NCBI GenBank assembly: GCA_028288385.1
Contig: JAQBNX010000024.1
Coordinates: 1 to 16,070 of the forward strand
Source of the DNA: Spirosoma sp.
Lineage (GTDB): Bacteria > Bacteroidota > Bacteroidia > Cytophagales > Spirosomataceae
Direction of reading: 5' to 3'
DNA: 16,070 nt
Positions 14,720 to 16,070 of the stretch are shown piece by piece. Numbering within the stretch: the first letter of the stretch is position 1; each line of letters starts with the position of its first letter. Both the position numbers and the translations under genes were made by a program. The notes under the pieces are model-generated. The model did no database searches, was not told the origin of the DNA, and was given only the letters and a program-made list of their open reading frames with translations.

Positions 14720-16070
14720 ATGAAGTCTAAATTCCCACGTACCCTTATTATTCTTGTGGCCTTGCTGGCTCTTAACGTACTGTCGGCGTTCGTGTTCTTC
14801 CGGCTCGACCTGACCGAAGAAAAACGCTACACCCTTTCGGAGGCTACGTCGTCGCTGCTGACTAACCTGCCCGACGATATTCACATCGACGTTTACTTGA
14901 CGGGTGACCTGCCACCGGGTTTCAAACGGCTCGAAAACGCCGTTCATGAAACACTGGACGAGTTCCGATCATCGGCTGGCAAAACCATTACGTACCGGTT
15001 TATTGACCCCGACGCCCTACCCAATGCCGAAGCAAAGAGCAAACTTATCGACAACCTACAGCAAAAAGGACTGTTGCCAACCAACCTGTTTGCGAATGAA
15101 GGCGGCAAACGCACGGAGAAGCTGGTGTTTCCGGGTGCTATCGTTTCGTATAAGGGAAAAGAAACAGCGGTGCTGTTATTGAAAGGCAACAAAACGGCTT
15201 CGCCCGAGGAGCAGTTGAACCAGTCTTATGAGGGAGTTGAGTTTCAATTTGCATCAGCGATTCGAAAGCTAACCCAGGTCGAAGGAAACCGTGGGCGGGT
15301 GGGTCTGTTATTCGGCCATACGCAGGTGCCGCCCTCCCGATTTGCCGATTTACTGGCCTCAGTTCAACAGAACTACGATCTGTTTTTTGTGGATATGACG
15401 AAGCCCGGCCCCATTGTGGGTGTAGATGCAATGCTGGTACTCAAACCTGATCGGCCTTTCTCCGAAGACGAAGTGTTTAAGCTAGATCAGTTCGTTGTCA
15501 ATGGCGGGCGGGCCTTGTTTTTTGTGGATGGGCAACGCGTCGACAGTGTGAACAGCCAAGGCACCTATGCACAGCCCATTGACCTTAATCTCGACGATCT
15601 GTTTTTTCGCTGGGGTGTCCGCGTCGACCGCGACGTAGTGAAAGACCTTTACTGCGCTCCCATTCCGCTTAATGTGGGTAACCTGGGCGACAAACCTAAT
15701 ATACAGTTGGTGCCGTGGCGGTTCTATCCGCTGTTAAACAACTTTGGAACGAGTGGAAACCCCATTGTCAGGAATCTGGATGCGGTGCTAAGCCGGTTTA
15801 CCAGTACGCTGGATACCGTTCGGGCGACGGGTGGCAATGGGCAGTCCATTCGCAAAACGCCCCTGCTGCTAACCTCTCGCTACACGCAGACACTAAAGGC
15901 GCCTGCCCTCATATCCTATAATGAAGCCCATCAGCAGCCCGACCCAAAAACGTATAATGGGGGTATAAAACTGGTGGGTTGCCTGCTCGAAGGCCAGTTC
16001 GGTTCACTTTTTGTTAATCGGATTTTGCCGGACGATCCACGGGCTAGTGGCTTCCGGTCAGTGGGCAAGC
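14720..16070 (+). CDS. gldG: Gliding motility-associated protein GldG (ABC transporter auxiliary component), cut by right edge
   Basis: The frame is open from ATG 14720 to the window end, giving 450 codons without the C-terminus. The N-terminus has one membrane segment (about 7-27, TLIILVALLALNVLSAFVFF) followed at once by RLDLTEEKRYTLSEATSSLL, the signature start of GldG. Next come VYLTGDLPPGFKRLENAVHETLDEFR and YRFIDPDALPNAE, then the ABC-type uncharacterised transport domain with RGRVGLLFGHTQVPPSRFADLL, DAMLVLKPDRPFSEDEVFKLDQFVVNGGRALFFVDG and LDDLFFRWGVRVDRDVVKD. In Flavobacterium johnsoniae GldA, GldF and GldG form an ABC transporter needed for gliding. The permease gene gldF is normally directly upstream; here the upstream neighbours are the helical protein and lptD. 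A second membrane segment is expected near the missing C-terminus. Confidence 0.93.
   Translation, partial: MKSKFPRTLIILVALLALNVLSAFVFFRLDLTEEKRYTLSEATSSLLTNLPDDIHIDVYLTGDLPPGFKRLENAVHETLDEFRSSAGKTITYRFIDPDALPNAEAKSKLIDNLQQKGLLPTNLFANEGGKRTEKLVFPGAIVSYKGKETAVLLLKGNKTASPEEQLNQSYEGVEFQFASAIRKLTQVEGNRGRVGLLFGHTQVPPSRFADLLASVQQNYDLFFVDMTKPGPIVGVDAMLVLKPDRPFSEDEVFKLDQFVVNGGRALFFVDGQRVDSVNSQGTYAQPIDLNLDDLFFRWGVRVDRDVVKDLYCAPIPLNVGNLGDKPNIQLVPWRFYPLLNNFGTSGNPIVRNLDAVLSRFTSTLDTVRATGGNGQSIRKTPLLLTSRYTQTLKAPALISYNEAHQQPDPKTYNGGIKLVGCLLEGQFGSLFVNRILPDDPRASGFRSVGK

Noticed and set aside
1..16070. CRISPR arrays, tRNA or rRNA genes, insertion sequences, toxin-antitoxin pairs or defence genes
   Set aside because: No regularly spaced repeats, cloverleaf-like sequence, transposase motifs or defence-family motifs were seen in either strand.

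Overview
The window reads as ordinary chromosome of a Bacteroidota bacterium, most likely Cytophagales and close to Spirosoma. The grounds are the gliding genes gldD and gldG, a large putative LptD, a single-pass MlaD-type MCE protein, and two copies of a TACCTTTG box that fits the Bacteroidota -7 consensus TAnnTTTG. Gene starts lack clear Shine-Dalgarno sequences, as is usual in this phylum. I see no tRNA, rRNA, CRISPR array, insertion sequence or prophage. This assignment is inference from protein families; no database search was possible.

Layout. Bases 1-1068 (minus) hold a translationally coupled pair: a DUF2064/TIGR04282-type glycosyltransferase followed by the N-terminal part of an App1-type phosphatase that runs off the left edge. 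Bases 1137-3153 (plus) hold ridA and gltX, separated by a long hairpin. Bases 3283-4974 (plus) hold a small acidic conserved protein, a strong terminator, an AIM24/TIGR00266 protein and a small orphan protein. A YitT-family membrane protein (5042-5911, minus) diverges from gldD (5979-6569, plus), which is followed by a small secreted cytochrome c (6644-7069, plus). Bases 7118-10963 (minus) hold, in order of transcription, an N-acetylmuramoyl-L-alanine amidase, an MlaD-type MCE protein and an acyl-CoA carboxylase beta subunit. The amidase diverges from a 1073-residue LptD (11069-14290, plus). A short helical protein and the start of gldG (cut by the right edge) follow.

How the genes fit together. 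The right half is largely a cell-envelope neighbourhood: peptidoglycan cleavage (amidase), lipid transport (MCE protein), LPS insertion (LptD) and gliding or Type IX secretion-associated functions (GldD, GldG). The left half is housekeeping: RidA detoxification, tRNA charging and a putative sugar transferase/phosphatase pair.

I did not find a clear new multi-gene system. The most interesting signals are small: a perfect 18-bp inverted repeat inside the lptD linker, an in-frame 15-bp tandem repeat inside the glycosyltransferase, the coupled glycosyltransferase/App1 pair, the two widely spaced cysteines of LptD, and non-ATG starts on both sides of the amidase/lptD divergent region.
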